From Aquimarina sp. RZ0 (lineage in GTDB: Bacteria; Bacteroidota; Bacteroidia; Flavobacteriales; Flavobacteriaceae): a stretch of 52,344 nt of DNA. Below, piece by piece: positions 8,138 through 18,140 of this stretch (its first letter is position 1; each line of letters opens with the position of its first letter). The notes below the pieces were generated by a model. It saw only the letters and a list, made by a program, of their open reading frames with translations. It was not told where the DNA came from and did no database searches. The stretch covers positions 1 through 52,344 of the forward strand of contig NZ_VTZU01000048.1 of assembly GCF_008370685.1 (NCBI RefSeq). The letters are read 5' to 3'. The position numbers and the translations under genes are program-made.

Positions 8138-9522
8138 GTATTGTACTAACCCACGCATATTACCTGAGTACGGATCCCAAGGAACAAAGGATTATGAAGC
8201 CGTATCCTCCTTTAGGTCAACTCTATATCTCGGGGTATTTGGAGAAGCAAGCAATAGAAAACTATGTTTTTGATACTACTTTTAGTTCAAAAAAAGATCA
8301 ATTAGCGTTTCTTGCTTCCAAGAAACCAGATATTGTTGCGATTTATACAAATCTTATGACGAAGGTAGAAGTCATTAAACTTATCAAAATTCTCATCACT
8401 GAAGCCATATATGGTTTCCCAAAAATAGTATTGGGAGGTCCTGATGTTACCTATAATACCGAAAATTATCTAAAATCTGGAGCTCAATATATTATTATTG
8501 GTGAAGGAGAAGAAACCTTATACGAATTATATCAAGCTATTATTAATAAAACAGATATTAACGATGTTTCTGGTATTGCGTATTTAGAAAATAACAAAGT
8601 AGTCAAGACTGCTACGCGCATAAAAATAAAAGACTTATCCGTACTTCCGTTACCAAATCGCAGTGCCATTGATATGCAAAAATATCTGGATACCTGGAAA
8701 AACAATCACGGACAGAGTTCGATGACTGTAAGCACCCAACGCGGCTGTCCCTATACCTGTAAGTGGTGTAGCACTGCCGTATATGGACAAAGTTATCGCA
8801 GAAGACCAGCAAAACTTGTGGCTGAAGAACTGCTGATGCTGAAAAGGGAATATAATCCAGATACGATTTGGTTTGTAGATGATGTATTTACAGTAAGTCA
8901 TAAATGGTTAGCAGAATTCCATAAAGAAGTGCTGCAACTGGATGCGATCATCCCTTTCGAATGTATTACGCGAGCAGAACGATTAAATGATGAAGTCTTA
9001 GAACAACTAAAAGAAGCTGGTTGTTATCGTATATGGATTGGTGCAGAAAGTGGTTCACAAAAGATAGTAGATGCGATGGATAGAAGAGTAAAAGTTGAAA
9101 CCGTTCGGGAAGCCATACAAAAAACAAATCGACTGGGTATAGAAACTGGAACTTTTATTATGGTAGGATACCCTGGTGAGGACGAAAAAGATATTGCAGA
9201 AACTATTCACCATCTTAAAGTAGCTAATCCTACTCATTTTACGATTACGGTTGCCTATCCCATAAAAGGAACATCACTATATAATGAAATAGAAAATGAT
9301 ATCACAATACAGCCAGAATGGCATACATCCACCGATCGGGATATTGATTTCAGACGTACTTATCATCGTAAGTTTTATGATTTTGCCGTACGTAGAATTG
9401 TCAATGAGGTGAACTATTTTAAAAGGAAAACCTCAACAAATCCTTATAATATTGCAGTACTTAAGCTGAAAATTAAATCAATATTGGCCTTTTTTGCTAT
9501 GAAATACTATAAACTTCAATAA
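8134..9522 (+). CDS. B12-binding radical SAM protein 2
   Basis: The 462-residue protein has the same layout as radical SAM 1. Its cobalamin domain is marked by PYPPLGQLYISGYLEKQ, IVLGGPDVTYNTENYL, IIIGEGEETLYELY and LSVLPLPNRSAID. Its cluster motif is C205-x3-C209-x2-C212 in TQRGCPYTCKWC. Barrel motifs IWIGAESGSQKIVDAMD and GTFIMVGYPGE are intact. The similarity to radical SAM 1 throughout suggests old duplication within the operon and a related reaction at another position or on another sugar. It starts at an ATGA overlap with the upstream methyltransferase, and its stop shares one base with the start of the next methyltransferase. Confidence 0.85.
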   Translation: MSIVLTHAYYLSTDPKEQRIMKPYPPLGQLYISGYLEKQAIENYVFDTTFSSKKDQLAFLASKKPDIVAIYTNLMTKVEVIKLIKILITEAIYGFPKIVLGGPDVTYNTENYLKSGAQYIIIGEGEETLYELYQAIINKTDINDVSGIAYLENNKVVKTATRIKIKDLSVLPLPNRSAIDMQKYLDTWKNNHGQSSMTVSTQRGCPYTCKWCSTAVYGQSYRRRPAKLVAEELLMLKREYNPDTIWFVDDVFTVSHKWLAEFHKEVLQLDAIIPFECITRAERLNDEVLEQLKEAGCYRIWIGAESGSQKIVDAMDRRVKVETVREAIQKTNRLGIETGTFIMVGYPGEDEKDIAETIHHLKVANPTHFTITVAYPIKGTSLYNEIENDITIQPEWHTSTDRDIDFRRTYHRKFYDFAVRRIVNEVNYFKRKTSTNPYNIAVLKLKIKSILAFFAMKYYKLQ

Positions 9523-10286
9523 TGTCATTACTTGATAATTCTATAAAACCAGATAACGGCGTTTATCATCTAACAGAAAAAAAAGATGTTTTTTCTTCTC
9601 TATACATTACTGTAAGAGAATTAGAAAAAAGAGTATACTCTGATGATATTGTAATGCAATTACCCCTTGTATCGCAACATCATCATTATTACAAGGAATG
9701 GCAATTGCGCCAAAAATCTACAAAAAGAATAGTAGATTATTTAACTAAGAAAAATATACCATTAAAAATATTAGATTTAGGATGTGGTAATGGTTGGTTT
9801 AGCTATCAACTATCTCTAATTCCAAATTCTGAAGTATACGCAGTTGATGTAAATGATGTAGAGCTTACACAGGCTTCCAGGGTATTTAAACAAAATAATC
9901 TACAATTTATCTATGCCGATATTTTTGCTCAGGAGGTAAAAGTTTTGACTGATTTTGATATCGTTACGGTCAATAGTTGTATTCAATATTTTGAAAACCT
10001 TCCAACTATTGTAAATAGATTACAAAACCTTCTGAAAAAAGGAGGGGAATTACATATTTGGGATAGTCCTTTTTATGAATCAGTACAGATTAGTAATGCC
10101 CAAAAAAGGACTAAAACCTATTATCAGAACTTGGGTGTTCCAGAAATGGTGAATCATTATTTTCATCACAGTATTGAAGAGTTAAAGAATTTTGAAGTAC
10201 TTTATAAGTATAAAAGAAACTTATTAAATAAAATATTAAATGAAAAGGATTCTCCTTTTTGTTGGTTTCGTTATGTAAAAGAATGA
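9522..10286 (+). CDS. Class I SAM-dependent methyltransferase paired with radical SAM 2
   Basis: The 254-residue protein has motif I ILDLGCGNGWFSYQLSLI (around residues 85-102), the acidic AVDVNDVELTQA and motif IV region FDIVTVNSCIQYFENL. The N-terminal 80 residues contain a His-rich patch (SQHHHYYKEW). The CGNGWFS motif recurs as a variant (DVGAWNGWLS) in the methyltransferase at 19251, so the two may be relatives acting in the same pathway. It is the last gene of the 4998-10286 operon; its ATG shares one base with the preceding TAA. No terminator hairpin is evident downstream. Confidence 0.8.
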   Translation: MSLLDNSIKPDNGVYHLTEKKDVFSSLYITVRELEKRVYSDDIVMQLPLVSQHHHYYKEWQLRQKSTKRIVDYLTKKNIPLKILDLGCGNGWFSYQLSLIPNSEVYAVDVNDVELTQASRVFKQNNLQFIYADIFAQEVKVLTDFDIVTVNSCIQYFENLPTIVNRLQNLLKKGGELHIWDSPFYESVQISNAQKRTKTYYQNLGVPEMVNHYFHHSIEELKNFEVLYKYKRNLLNKILNEKDSPFCWFRYVKE

Positions 10287-10414
10287 TAAAAATATTATTT
10301 CAACGCAAGAAAGAAAGCCAGAAAAATTAATTATAAAAAATCTCCAATGTAAGGATAGTGCATAAACTCACTAGTACATACCTCAAAAGAAAGAGCTAAT
10401 CTTTTAATAAATTA

Positions 10415-10574
10415 TACGATTTGTGATTAAAAAATTCGTATAAATTCATTGAATTATTTTTTCTTTATGCAAGGCAAAAAAATCAAGCATAGCTATAGCT
10501 ACGGTTTATTTTTTAAACGAAGTAGAAAGGAAAAAGAAACGATGAATATGCGAAATTTTTAGTTATAAATCGTA
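10415..10574 (+). mobile_element. 160-bp palindromic mobile element, copy 2
   Basis: Same length, ends and orientation as copy 1. It is identical to copies 3 and 4 once these are reversed. Flanks are TTA on the left (10412-10414) and TAA on the right (10575-10577), so unlike the other copies it lacks a matching 3-bp duplication, either because a flanking base mutated or because of recombination. It lies between the first radical SAM operon and an IS1595 remnant. The rest of the 10287-10680 gap shows no gene. Confidence 0.87.
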
Positions 10575-10680
10575 TAACACTGTTGAAAAAAGAAAAATCA
10601 GTAAATAAAAGTATCCCACAAAGAAAATTTGAGGCTTTAATCAATAAAAATTATAGGGAGAAATTACTACTTTTTTAAAT

Positions 10681-10875
10681 GTGTTTGCCCTGGTACATAT
10701 TGCCATTAGTAATGCAAAAAGATTATTGTTAGATATATACCATTCTACTGGGATTCATTATTTACAGAGATATCTGGATGAATATTGTTATAAATTCAAT
10801 GGAAGATGCTTTGAATCCATATTCGACAGGGCTATCATAGCAGTGGTAGCTAGCAAAAAAATGGGAAATGTGTAA
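10681..10875 (+). pseudogene. IS1595 (ISXO2-like) transposase C-terminal remnant
   Basis: The 64-codon open stretch HIAISNAKRLLLDIYH, then YLQRYLDEYCYKFNGR and FDRAIIAVV, matches the end of ISXO2-like transposases of the IS1595 family. Just before it, CLPW appears in the neighbouring frame, so a one-base shift separates the remnant from the rest, and the catalytic centre is missing. It follows copy 2 of the palindromic element and marks insertion-sequence decay between the two halves of the glycan locus. Confidence 0.6.
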
Positions 10876-10989
10876 ACTATCAGACGGTCATATTAGAATA
10901 TGTTTATACATTAACTAACAAAATTAATTATCAGTAAACTTCTAGAAAAAAGGTTATTCATTGATATGACTGAAATTCAAAAAAATAAT

Positions 10990-12432
10990 CTAAGAAAGTT
11001 GTTGCTTGCTTATTAAAACATCTGCAATCTTTTTTTCTAGTGGAAGTTTAAAAAAGGTATGTTTACATCTTAATTTAGCTAACGCCTGTATAGGTTTATA
11101 CAAAATACGCTGTTTAGAATACGCTAGTTTTAAATAAAACTTAAATCTCTCAAAAAAGTCATATTTTTCTTGACTTACCCAAGGACCAGAAGATCCTATA
11201 TAGTCAAAATCTGCCCATTCTTCAATCGTTCTTGGCAAAACATATCCTTTTTTAAGTACATCCTCTGTAATCTTAGATCCTGGATATGGTTTAAAGTAAA
11301 ATATTGGAGTAGAAAAATTATGATGCATACTATTAAGTTCTTTCGCGACATTCACTGTAGCTTCAATACTTTTATCAGTTTCTTCAGGAAAACCTACAAT
11401 GAAGGGAAAAATAACAGAAACATCTAAATTTTTACATCTTTCTGCGCATTGATACACTTGTTCTAATTTAATATCCTTTTTTAACCAATCCATCATTTCC
11501 TGAGAGCCAGATTCAACTCCTATCAACAATCTCCGTAAACCAGAATTCACACAGGTTTTAAAATCTTCTTCGGTAAGTCGTGATCCCTGGTCTGCTCTCA
11601 TAGTTGCTGCCCAACTAAATTTTAATCCTCTTTTAATAATCCCCTCTGCAATTTCTATGACCCGATCACGGTATGTAAAATAGGTTTCATCTTGAAGATT
11701 TAGGTCTGTGAATTTATATTTTTCATATAACTCTTCTAGTTTATTGACCATAATTTCTGGAGATACTGCTGTCCATTTACGATTATATACAAACGGATCC
11801 GCGCAAAAACTACACCTAAAATAACACCCTGTAGAAGATATATAATCAAGCTGACGTTGTCCTTTTTTTTCAAAATATTTCTCTACATCTATCAATTCAT
11901 AATTGATATCTGCAAAATTATCCATGGGCGAAATTATTCTTGGAGGAGTTTTTACTACTCCTTCTTTAGCACTACGGTAACAAATACCTTTTACATTATT
12001 TAACGGTTTCTTTTTTTCAATTGCACCAACTAATTCTATAAAAGTAAGTTCTCCCTGTCCTTGTACCGTAATGTCAATAGTTTTTTCATCAACTAATGTT
12101 TGCTCCGGAAATAATGAAGTATGCCATCCTCCCCATATTACTGGTAATTCTTTCTGTTCATCTTTTATTTTTCTGGTAACCTCTAATGCATCTTTTATTG
12201 GACTTCCGGTTAATGCAGTGACTCCAAAACAAATCGCTTCCTGAAGATGTTGTTTAAATATTTCTACGGGATCTTCTTCAATCCTGCCATCAACAATAAT
12301 TACCTCATATTTTTCAGAATCAAGGGCAGATCCTATGGCAAGAAGCGCCAGAGGCATATCAAAGAAAACAGCTTTGGGATTGTATAGCAATACTTTTTTT
12401 TTCAATGGTGTATGATTATCATTATTATACAT
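10990..12432 (-). CDS. B12-binding radical SAM protein 3
   Basis: I start at the ATG at 12432 (480 residues). The frame is open to 12516, but those codons lie within the upstream methyltransferase, and the cobalamin domain begins right after residue 14 (KKVLLYNPKAVFFDMPLALL). The domain continues with VIIVDGRIEEDP, WGGWHTSLFPEQTL and VQGQGELTFIELV. The cluster motif is C203-x3-C207-x2-C210 in STGCYFRCSFC, followed by IGVESGSQEMMDW and IFPFIVGFPEET. It is of the same subtype as radical SAM 4, not 1 or 2 (compare ADPFVYNRKW with AVVPIYNARW). The start overlaps the end of the methyltransferase at 12425 by 8 bp. Substrate unknown. Confidence 0.85.
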   Translation of the reverse strand: MYNNDNHTPLKKKVLLYNPKAVFFDMPLALLAIGSALDSEKYEVIIVDGRIEEDPVEIFKQHLQEAICFGVTALTGSPIKDALEVTRKIKDEQKELPVIWGGWHTSLFPEQTLVDEKTIDITVQGQGELTFIELVGAIEKKKPLNNVKGICYRSAKEGVVKTPPRIISPMDNFADINYELIDVEKYFEKKGQRQLDYISSTGCYFRCSFCADPFVYNRKWTAVSPEIMVNKLEELYEKYKFTDLNLQDETYFTYRDRVIEIAEGIIKRGLKFSWAATMRADQGSRLTEEDFKTCVNSGLRRLLIGVESGSQEMMDWLKKDIKLEQVYQCAERCKNLDVSVIFPFIVGFPEETDKSIEATVNVAKELNSMHHNFSTPIFYFKPYPGSKITEDVLKKGYVLPRTIEEWADFDYIGSSGPWVSQEKYDFFERFKFYLKLAYSKQRILYKPIQALAKLRCKHTFFKLPLEKKIADVLISKQQLS

Positions 12433-13165
12433 ATGTTTTTTGTGGCAGATCAAGATCTTCAATCTTCCATATTGCAAGAGATTTACCTTTATATTCTCTT
12501 TCGAAACCCTGCTCAATATGTTCTGGTATTATCATTATAGGTTTAGGAAAATCAAAAGGCGGGATTTCTAAATTTATCGGCCTCCAATCTCCAGTCACAA
12601 TATCATAATTGATCGTATGTTTTACAAACGTAGTAGACATTAAATATTTACAATCAGATTTTTTTATATTCAAAAGAGATTGATATATATGACCATAAGA
12701 AAAGTGGACAAAGCAATCTCTGGTTATCAATAAATCTGACGATGGCAAGTTATCTTCTAATAAATCTATTTTATAAAAATCAATTCTATCTGTTTTATAT
12801 TTTTTTCTATTTTTAAGTATTAATTCCTCTACGATATCACCTCCAATATACCTTATTTTAGAGAAATCAATATAACTAATCCAATTAAAATCTCCACAAG
12901 GAATGTCTAATACACGGCTAATATCAAGCTTAGCAACTACTTGGTTTATCCCTTCAATTATATTTTTAGTTTGTTTAATTGAAGAACCTGGTCCTGAGAC
13001 ACTTTCTCCATAATTCCAATATTTGGAAGTATATATTTTGACAAACACATTTTCTACACTACTATCTTTAAACTTTGATTTACTCTTTGAATACGTAAGT
13101 TTAGCATGGTAATCTAAAACTCTCAAAGGAATAAATTTCTTAATAATTCTTTTAATTTCATTCAT
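12425..13165 (-). CDS. Class I SAM-dependent methyltransferase paired with radical SAM 3
   Basis: The 246-residue protein shows YWNYGESVSGPGSS followed by the SAM loop RVLDIPCGDFNWISYI (around residues 84-99), the motif II region IRYIGGDIVEELI and LLITRDCFVHFSYGHI. The CGDFNW form of motif I occurs in a group of glycan-associated methyltransferases, but I cannot assign a substrate. It is first of a minus-strand pair with radical SAM 3 and points away from the 13724 operon. The 558-bp gap between them presumably holds promoters for both directions. Confidence 0.75.
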   Translation of the reverse strand: MNEIKRIIKKFIPLRVLDYHAKLTYSKSKSKFKDSSVENVFVKIYTSKYWNYGESVSGPGSSIKQTKNIIEGINQVVAKLDISRVLDIPCGDFNWISYIDFSKIRYIGGDIVEELILKNRKKYKTDRIDFYKIDLLEDNLPSSDLLITRDCFVHFSYGHIYQSLLNIKKSDCKYLMSTTFVKHTINYDIVTGDWRPINLEIPPFDFPKPIMIIPEHIEQGFEREYKGKSLAIWKIEDLDLPQKTYV

Positions 13166-13723
13166 TTACTCCGTTAATCAGATCCTGTTGTCAAAATACT
13201 TTTATCTAATTATTCTCTATAAATTATCTTTTATCGTAATAAACAGTAATTGCCTCAATACCGTAAATAGCATTTCTGTACAAATAATCGCTTTTCAAAT
13301 TTTGTCCTTCTTATAAAATAATTTCCATCCATATTTATTAAAAGTTAATAAAGATGGACACTATTTTTCACCCAAAAAAGATATGATCGGTGTTCTCTAA
13401 AATTTTTAAAATACTGATTATCGATATTACACAATAAAAACAAAGTACTATATAGTAATTTTTCATCTAGTACGCGAGTTTGTAAAATTTAAACCATAGA
13501 GCCTTTGGTATATTGGATTTGTTAAAAAAGCTTGTGACATAAAAACCATTAAAAGTGGAATCTATCAAATTTAATATCTAAATTATTTTAAGAACTAAAA
13601 ATAAGGTTTTCTACAGCTACTTCAAAAAAATTGATAAACATTTGGGTAAAGAATTTATTTCTGGTATTAGTTTTAATGTTTGAAATGCAACAACTATATT
13701 TATGATTATGAAAAAACAGGGAA
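13166..13723. other. AT-rich divergent intergenic region
   Basis: This 558-bp stretch separates the minus-strand methyltransferase/radical SAM 3 pair from the plus-strand glycan operon. I see no gene longer than a few codons, no repeat element copy and no clear TAnnTTTG box with a -33 partner. A short ATG-led 8-codon frame ends at about 13734 and overlaps the TTG start of the next gene; it might be a leader peptide or chance. Confidence 0.5.
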
Positions 13724-15160
13724 TTGAATTCTAAAAAGTGTTATTTGTCCAGATATCATAAGATTGTACTTTTTGGCACACCAGTCTTGTTGTTCATTAT
13801 TCTTAGAAGTATTGGATTTGACGGTTTATATGGTCAGGATGCATATGAATACCTGAAATATACCAAGGCACTGTCTTCATTTATGAATCATGAAGTTTTG
13901 CCAAGAGATTTTTTTTGGCCGGTTTATTACCCTTTATTGGGAGCAATACTTAATTATATTATTCCTAATACCGGAGTAGCATTACAATTACTAAGTGTAT
14001 TATCCATGGGAGTTTCAGCTGTATATACATACAAAATTATTTCATTAACTTATACAGATAAAGACAACACATTTGTTTATGTTTTAATATTCTTCTTATT
14101 GTCGCCAGTAGTTTTTAGAATGGGATTACTAGTAATGTCCGATATGTTGGCCACAGCTTTAATTATACTTTGTATTTACCACGCTATATATTACGTTAAA
14201 AATCAACATATAAAAAACTTATATTTTACTTTTGTTTTTGGTGTTATTGCGGTAATGACTCGTTATGCTTCATTCGTAGTTTTATTACCATTGGCTTTGT
14301 ATATATTGTATTGGTTTATTTTCAAAATAAAAAATTTACGTCATTCTATTTTTTTTGTTATCATTTTTCTTATACTAATTTCTCCTCATATACTCATAAA
14401 ATCTCAAAACCTAGTTTCTTTTATTGATCACAATGCATTAACTAATTGGTCTGTACTGAATTTTTTTAAGAATTCATTCCTTACAGATCAGGGGTATAAT
14501 TCATATAAATCTCCTAATCTCATTTATGCTTTCTCCAATTTATTTCACCCAAGATATCTGATAGCTGGTTCTATTTTACTTCTGATATTCTTAACAAAGA
14601 AAATATACAAAAACACACATCCAATTTTATCAGTTTGTGTTGTTTTTTATGCTTTATTCGTTGCTGGAATAGATACTCAGAACTCAAGATTTTTATTATT
14701 ATCATTTCCTATTATTTTAATTATTTTATTTCCTGTTTTACTTTATATATGCGACAAAATACTTTCCAAACAAATCAAATACATAAGTGTTTTTTTATTA
14801 ATCATGTTACAGTTTTTTTTATCAATAAAAGGAATGAAACCAATTTTGGAACGAAATACATTAGAGAAACAAATAGTAAAACAACTAGAACCCTATCAAC
14901 ACAATACCTTATATTCTTTTGATATTGACATTGCCTTGCAAGGAAGAGCTCTAAACTTTACTTATAAAAATTTATGGATCAAAGAATATTCTAAATTTGA
15001 AGAAAAAGCTCTACTACTTTTTCATCCAACAAAATTCAATAAACAGTGGAAAGGTAAAAATCCAATAGTAAACTGGAGTAAAATACAAAAAGAATATGAG
15101 TTGAAGATACTTAAAGAATGTTATGACGGATGGAAATTATATCAAATTCATTTAAAATAA
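13724..15160 (+). CDS. Multi-pass membrane protein, GT-C/ArnT-like glycosyltransferase candidate
   Basis: The 478-residue protein has roughly 11 hydrophobic helices and a soluble C-terminal tail of about 100 residues. After the first helix comes GFDGLYGQDAYEYLKYTKAL, the acidic loop found in GT-C (PMT/ArnT-like) glycosyltransferases that use polyprenyl-phosphate sugars, and later RYASFVVLLPLALY. The start is TTG at 13724; no in-frame ATG lies upstream before a stop, and starting at the first internal ATG would remove helix 1. It opens the ten-kilobase plus-strand operon and is 7 bp upstream of the deacetylase. The transferase role is inferred from topology and the acidic loop only. Confidence 0.65.
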   Translation: MNSKKCYLSRYHKIVLFGTPVLLFIILRSIGFDGLYGQDAYEYLKYTKALSSFMNHEVLPRDFFWPVYYPLLGAILNYIIPNTGVALQLLSVLSMGVSAVYTYKIISLTYTDKDNTFVYVLIFFLLSPVVFRMGLLVMSDMLATALIILCIYHAIYYVKNQHIKNLYFTFVFGVIAVMTRYASFVVLLPLALYILYWFIFKIKNLRHSIFFVIIFLILISPHILIKSQNLVSFIDHNALTNWSVLNFFKNSFLTDQGYNSYKSPNLIYAFSNLFHPRYLIAGSILLLIFLTKKIYKNTHPILSVCVVFYALFVAGIDTQNSRFLLLSFPIILIILFPVLLYICDKILSKQIKYISVFLLIMLQFFLSIKGMKPILERNTLEKQIVKQLEPYQHNTLYSFDIDIALQGRALNFTYKNLWIKEYSKFEEKALLLFHPTKFNKQWKGKNPIVNWSKIQKEYELKILKECYDGWKLYQIHLK

Positions 15161-15167
15161 TCAAAAT

Positions 15168-16154
15168 ATGCTATTGATTAAGATAAAATATCGATTAGCT
15201 CTCTTATACAAAACTGTGCTTTTTAAATTTGGTCTGGAAAAACTACTATTGAGAAACAGATATGGTGAGCGCATTATAGTATTTCACGGAATCGATAAAA
15301 CAGGCAATACAGCATACAATAGCAGATTTATTTCTAAATCCTATTTCGAAGATTTAATTCGTTATTTTTCTGAAAACTATAATGTGATTTCGTTAGATGA
15401 GTTCTATCAACAAAAATTTAAAAAAGACACCTTGAATATTGCTTTGACTTTTGATGATGGATATTTAAATAATTACGAATATGCGCTTCCAATTCTTGAG
15501 AAATATAATCTGCCAGCATCATTTTATATTACTACTATTCATGAAAAGAATGATTTTTTATGGCCTGATTTTATTGATCTGGTTTCATATCATACGACAC
15601 TTAAGGAGGTTATTTTTGAAAACAATACATATCGTAAAAATTCTAAAGGCGAGTTTATCCATCAGGGTATTTCCTTAAAAAACAGATGTAAACAATTAAA
15701 CTATGAAGCCATAGCATCTGTCTATAATATTTTTGAAAAAGATTGGGAAATCCTGAGAAATAAAAAACTACAGAATTATTGGAAGTTAATGTCTATTGAT
15801 CAAATAAAAAAAATTGCAAAAAACTCTTTATTTACGATTGGATCACATAGTCTTACACATGCTAATTTGACCAAAATTTCGATTAAAACTGCCAAAGATG
15901 AAATCTTAAGAAGCAAGCAAATTCTTGAAGATACTTGTAAAACATCTATCTCAGAGTTTGCTTTTCCATTCGGCACCTATACAAATGAATTAGTTAATTA
16001 TTGTACAGAAATTGGTTTTTCTAAAATACTACTGGTAGATTATAATACCGAAAAAGACACATTAGATCCAGTGACCAAAAATCGCTTTGTTATAAATCCT
16101 TATATTTCAAAAAAACAACAAATAGCTTGTTTATTAAAGGGATCTTATTTTTAA
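15168..16154 (+). CDS. Polysaccharide deacetylase family protein (NodB-like)
   Basis: The 328-residue enzyme carries the NodB core. RIIVFHGIDKTGN holds the first metal region, LTFDDGYLNNYEYALPIL contains the catalytic Asp and metal Asp pair (TFDDG), and IGSHSLTHANL supplies the HxxxH metal ligands. FAFPFGTYTNE is the usual C-terminal motif. Such enzymes remove N-acetyl groups from amino sugars. There is no signal peptide, so it should act in the cytoplasm on a lipid- or nucleotide-linked precursor. The GNAT-type acetyltransferase gene lies 4 bp downstream, so deacetylation followed by re-acylation is an attractive reading (inference). Confidence 0.82.
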   Translation: MLLIKIKYRLALLYKTVLFKFGLEKLLLRNRYGERIIVFHGIDKTGNTAYNSRFISKSYFEDLIRYFSENYNVISLDEFYQQKFKKDTLNIALTFDDGYLNNYEYALPILEKYNLPASFYITTIHEKNDFLWPDFIDLVSYHTTLKEVIFENNTYRKNSKGEFIHQGISLKNRCKQLNYEAIASVYNIFEKDWEILRNKKLQNYWKLMSIDQIKKIAKNSLFTIGSHSLTHANLTKISIKTAKDEILRSKQILEDTCKTSISEFAFPFGTYTNELVNYCTEIGFSKILLVDYNTEKDTLDPVTKNRFVINPYISKKQQIACLLKGSYF

Positions 16155-16158
16155 AAAT

Positions 16159-17091
16159 ATGGAATTTAGAATCGAAAAACTTACAGAAACCAATATTAAA
16201 GATCTTAAAACTATTTATAAAGTTGTCTTTGGAAATAAAGTAAGTGACAATTTTGTTTTTCAAAAGTTTGACACTTCATATCTTGGTTTAAAATATTTTG
16301 GTCATCTAGCATATCACCATGATAAACCTATCGCTTTTCATGGAGCTATTCCTGTGATGATGCGGTATAATGACCAAACCGAAATAGCTGCGCAATACGG
16401 AGATGCTATGACATTTCCTGAATATACAGGAAAAGGCTTATTTACCAAATTGGGGAAACTAACAGATATACAGTTGCAACAAGCGGGAATTAAATTTGTT
16501 TGGGGATTTCCAAATCAAAACTCTGAATATGGTTACATAAACAAGCTAGATTGGAAATATGTAGAACGCATGCAAGGTTTCAAGATTAAAACTTCTAATA
16601 TACCCATTGAGAAAATCGCAAGAAAGGTAAATTTCACAAATCAGGTTTTCGAAAAACATCTTGCTCAAGTATTTGCTAAACACCAAACCAAACAAATTCT
16701 TAAAGGTAGTGTTTATGATCAAGGAAATATAACTTCTACTTCTAGAAACATAGAGTATTATAAGTATAAGTCTTTTGCTGACAATTTTATTGTAAGAATT
16801 GAAGAGTGCTTATTTTGGATCAAAATTAAAAATGGCTTACTTATTGGTGACATAGAAATTCCTTCTGAAGAACAATTTCAAAAAGGACTAAAAGGACTAA
16901 AAGATATTGCTGCCAAAAATGGTATTGGCGAAATCATTTTTCAATCTTCGCCAGATACACTAATTACTCAATTGATGGAAAAACAGAATATTGAGCAATT
17001 TGAATCCTGGGCTGTTGGTTTTAAAAACTTTGACTCTCAATTTCCTTTGGATCGATTAAAATTAACATTTGGTGACTTAGATACATTTTGA
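16159..17091 (+). CDS. GNAT family acyltransferase
   Basis: The 310-residue protein has the GNAT strand-loop pattern: LAYHHDKPIAFHGAIPVMM, then YGDAMTFPEYTGKGLFTKLGKLTD, where the Q/RxxGxG-type acyl-CoA loop appears as YTGKGLFTKL, and then FVWGFPNQNSEYGYIN. A second, weaker beta region fills the C-terminal half. Relatives of this two-part kind occur in flavobacterial polysaccharide loci and may acylate an amino group exposed by the neighbouring deacetylase; donor and acceptor are unknown. The last bases overlap the TTG start of the GT4 gene. Confidence 0.72.
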   Translation: MEFRIEKLTETNIKDLKTIYKVVFGNKVSDNFVFQKFDTSYLGLKYFGHLAYHHDKPIAFHGAIPVMMRYNDQTEIAAQYGDAMTFPEYTGKGLFTKLGKLTDIQLQQAGIKFVWGFPNQNSEYGYINKLDWKYVERMQGFKIKTSNIPIEKIARKVNFTNQVFEKHLAQVFAKHQTKQILKGSVYDQGNITSTSRNIEYYKYKSFADNFIVRIEECLFWIKIKNGLLIGDIEIPSEEQFQKGLKGLKDIAAKNGIGEIIFQSSPDTLITQLMEKQNIEQFESWAVGFKNFDSQFPLDRLKLTFGDLDTF

Positions 17092-18140
17092 ACAAAGAGA
17101 TAGCACATATTGTTTTTTTAACTCCCGGTTTTGCAGTAAATGAAGATGACTCTACCACTATTCCCGCATTGCAGGTGTATCTCAAATCACTAAAAAAAAC
17201 TTTACCACAAACTTCTATAACCATTATTACTTTTCAATTTCCATTTATAAAAGACTCTTATAAATGGTATGGAATCAATGTAATACCTCTAAATGGCAGG
17301 AATCAACATCTTAAAAAACCATGGGTATGGCAAAAAGCACTCCTTACATTAAAAAAAATACATCTTCAAAATCCTATTGATGCAATACATAGCCTTTGGA
17401 TAGGAGAATGCTCCTTTATCGGAAACAAATTTGCATTGAAATATAACATCCCACATATTGTAACGGTCATGGGACAAGATGCTTTAAAAAATCGATATAT
17501 ACGATTTTTAATTAATAAAAAGACTAAGATAATTACGCTCTCTATAAATCATCAAAAAACACTTTACAAAACGCATAAAATAAATTCTGCTGTTATTCCA
17601 TGGTCAATAGATACTTCCTCATTTCCTGTATCAATGGAAAATGAAATTGATATTCTTGGAGTCGGATCATTAAATAAAGTTAAAAATTTTAAAGAATTTA
17701 TTGAAATAGTTTCTTTACTTGTGAAGGATTTTCCAGAGCTTAAGACCGAGATTATTGGCGATGGAGATCAATACCAGAAGTTGTCCAGAATTATTGTAGA
17801 AAAAGGACTTCAAAAAAACATTCTTTTATGTAAAAGTTTACCCAGAACAGATGTACTTTTTAAGATGTCGAAATCTAATTTTTTTCTTCATACCAGCAGT
17901 TATGAATCCTTTGGATATGTATTTGTAGAAGCTTTATATTCAGGGATGACTATCGTTTCATTTGATGTAGGAATTGCCACCCAAATCAAGGCTTGGAAAA
18001 TCAGTAATAACCGAGAGCAAATGATTTCAAATTGTATTCAATTATTATCTGGAGTTGAAACTAAAAAAGAGCGTATTTTACTTAGCCCTGAGCAGAAAAC
18101 CGTTACGTCTTATATAAAGTTGTATACATGCGTAAATTAA
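17088..18140 (+). CDS. GT4-type glycosyltransferase
   Basis: The 350-residue enzyme has a GT-B fold. The N-terminal acceptor half contains IVFLTPGFAVNEDDST and HIVTVMGQDAL. The C-terminal donor half contains ILGVGSLNKVKNFKEFIEI, ETEIIGDGDQYQKL and the GT4 E-x7-E region SYESFGYVFVEALYSG. It should transfer a sugar from a nucleotide donor to a lipid-linked acceptor on the cytoplasmic side. The start is TTG at 17088, in the sequence TTGA, which also holds the stop of the GNAT gene; no ATG is nearby. Its end overlaps the flippase start by 13 bp. Confidence 0.82.
   Translation: MNKEIAHIVFLTPGFAVNEDDSTTIPALQVYLKSLKKTLPQTSITIITFQFPFIKDSYKWYGINVIPLNGRNQHLKKPWVWQKALLTLKKIHLQNPIDAIHSLWIGECSFIGNKFALKYNIPHIVTVMGQDALKNRYIRFLINKKTKIITLSINHQKTLYKTHKINSAVIPWSIDTSSFPVSMENEIDILGVGSLNKVKNFKEFIEIVSLLVKDFPELKTEIIGDGDQYQKLSRIIVEKGLQKNILLCKSLPRTDVLFKMSKSNFFLHTSSYESFGYVFVEALYSGMTIVSFDVGIATQIKAWKISNNREQMISNCIQLLSGVETKKERILLSPEQKTVTSYIKLYTCVN

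Noticed and set aside
13701..13734. An ATG-led 8-codon frame just before the TTG start of the 13724 gene
   Set aside because: It could be a leader peptide, but it is too short and without supporting signals to annotate as a gene.
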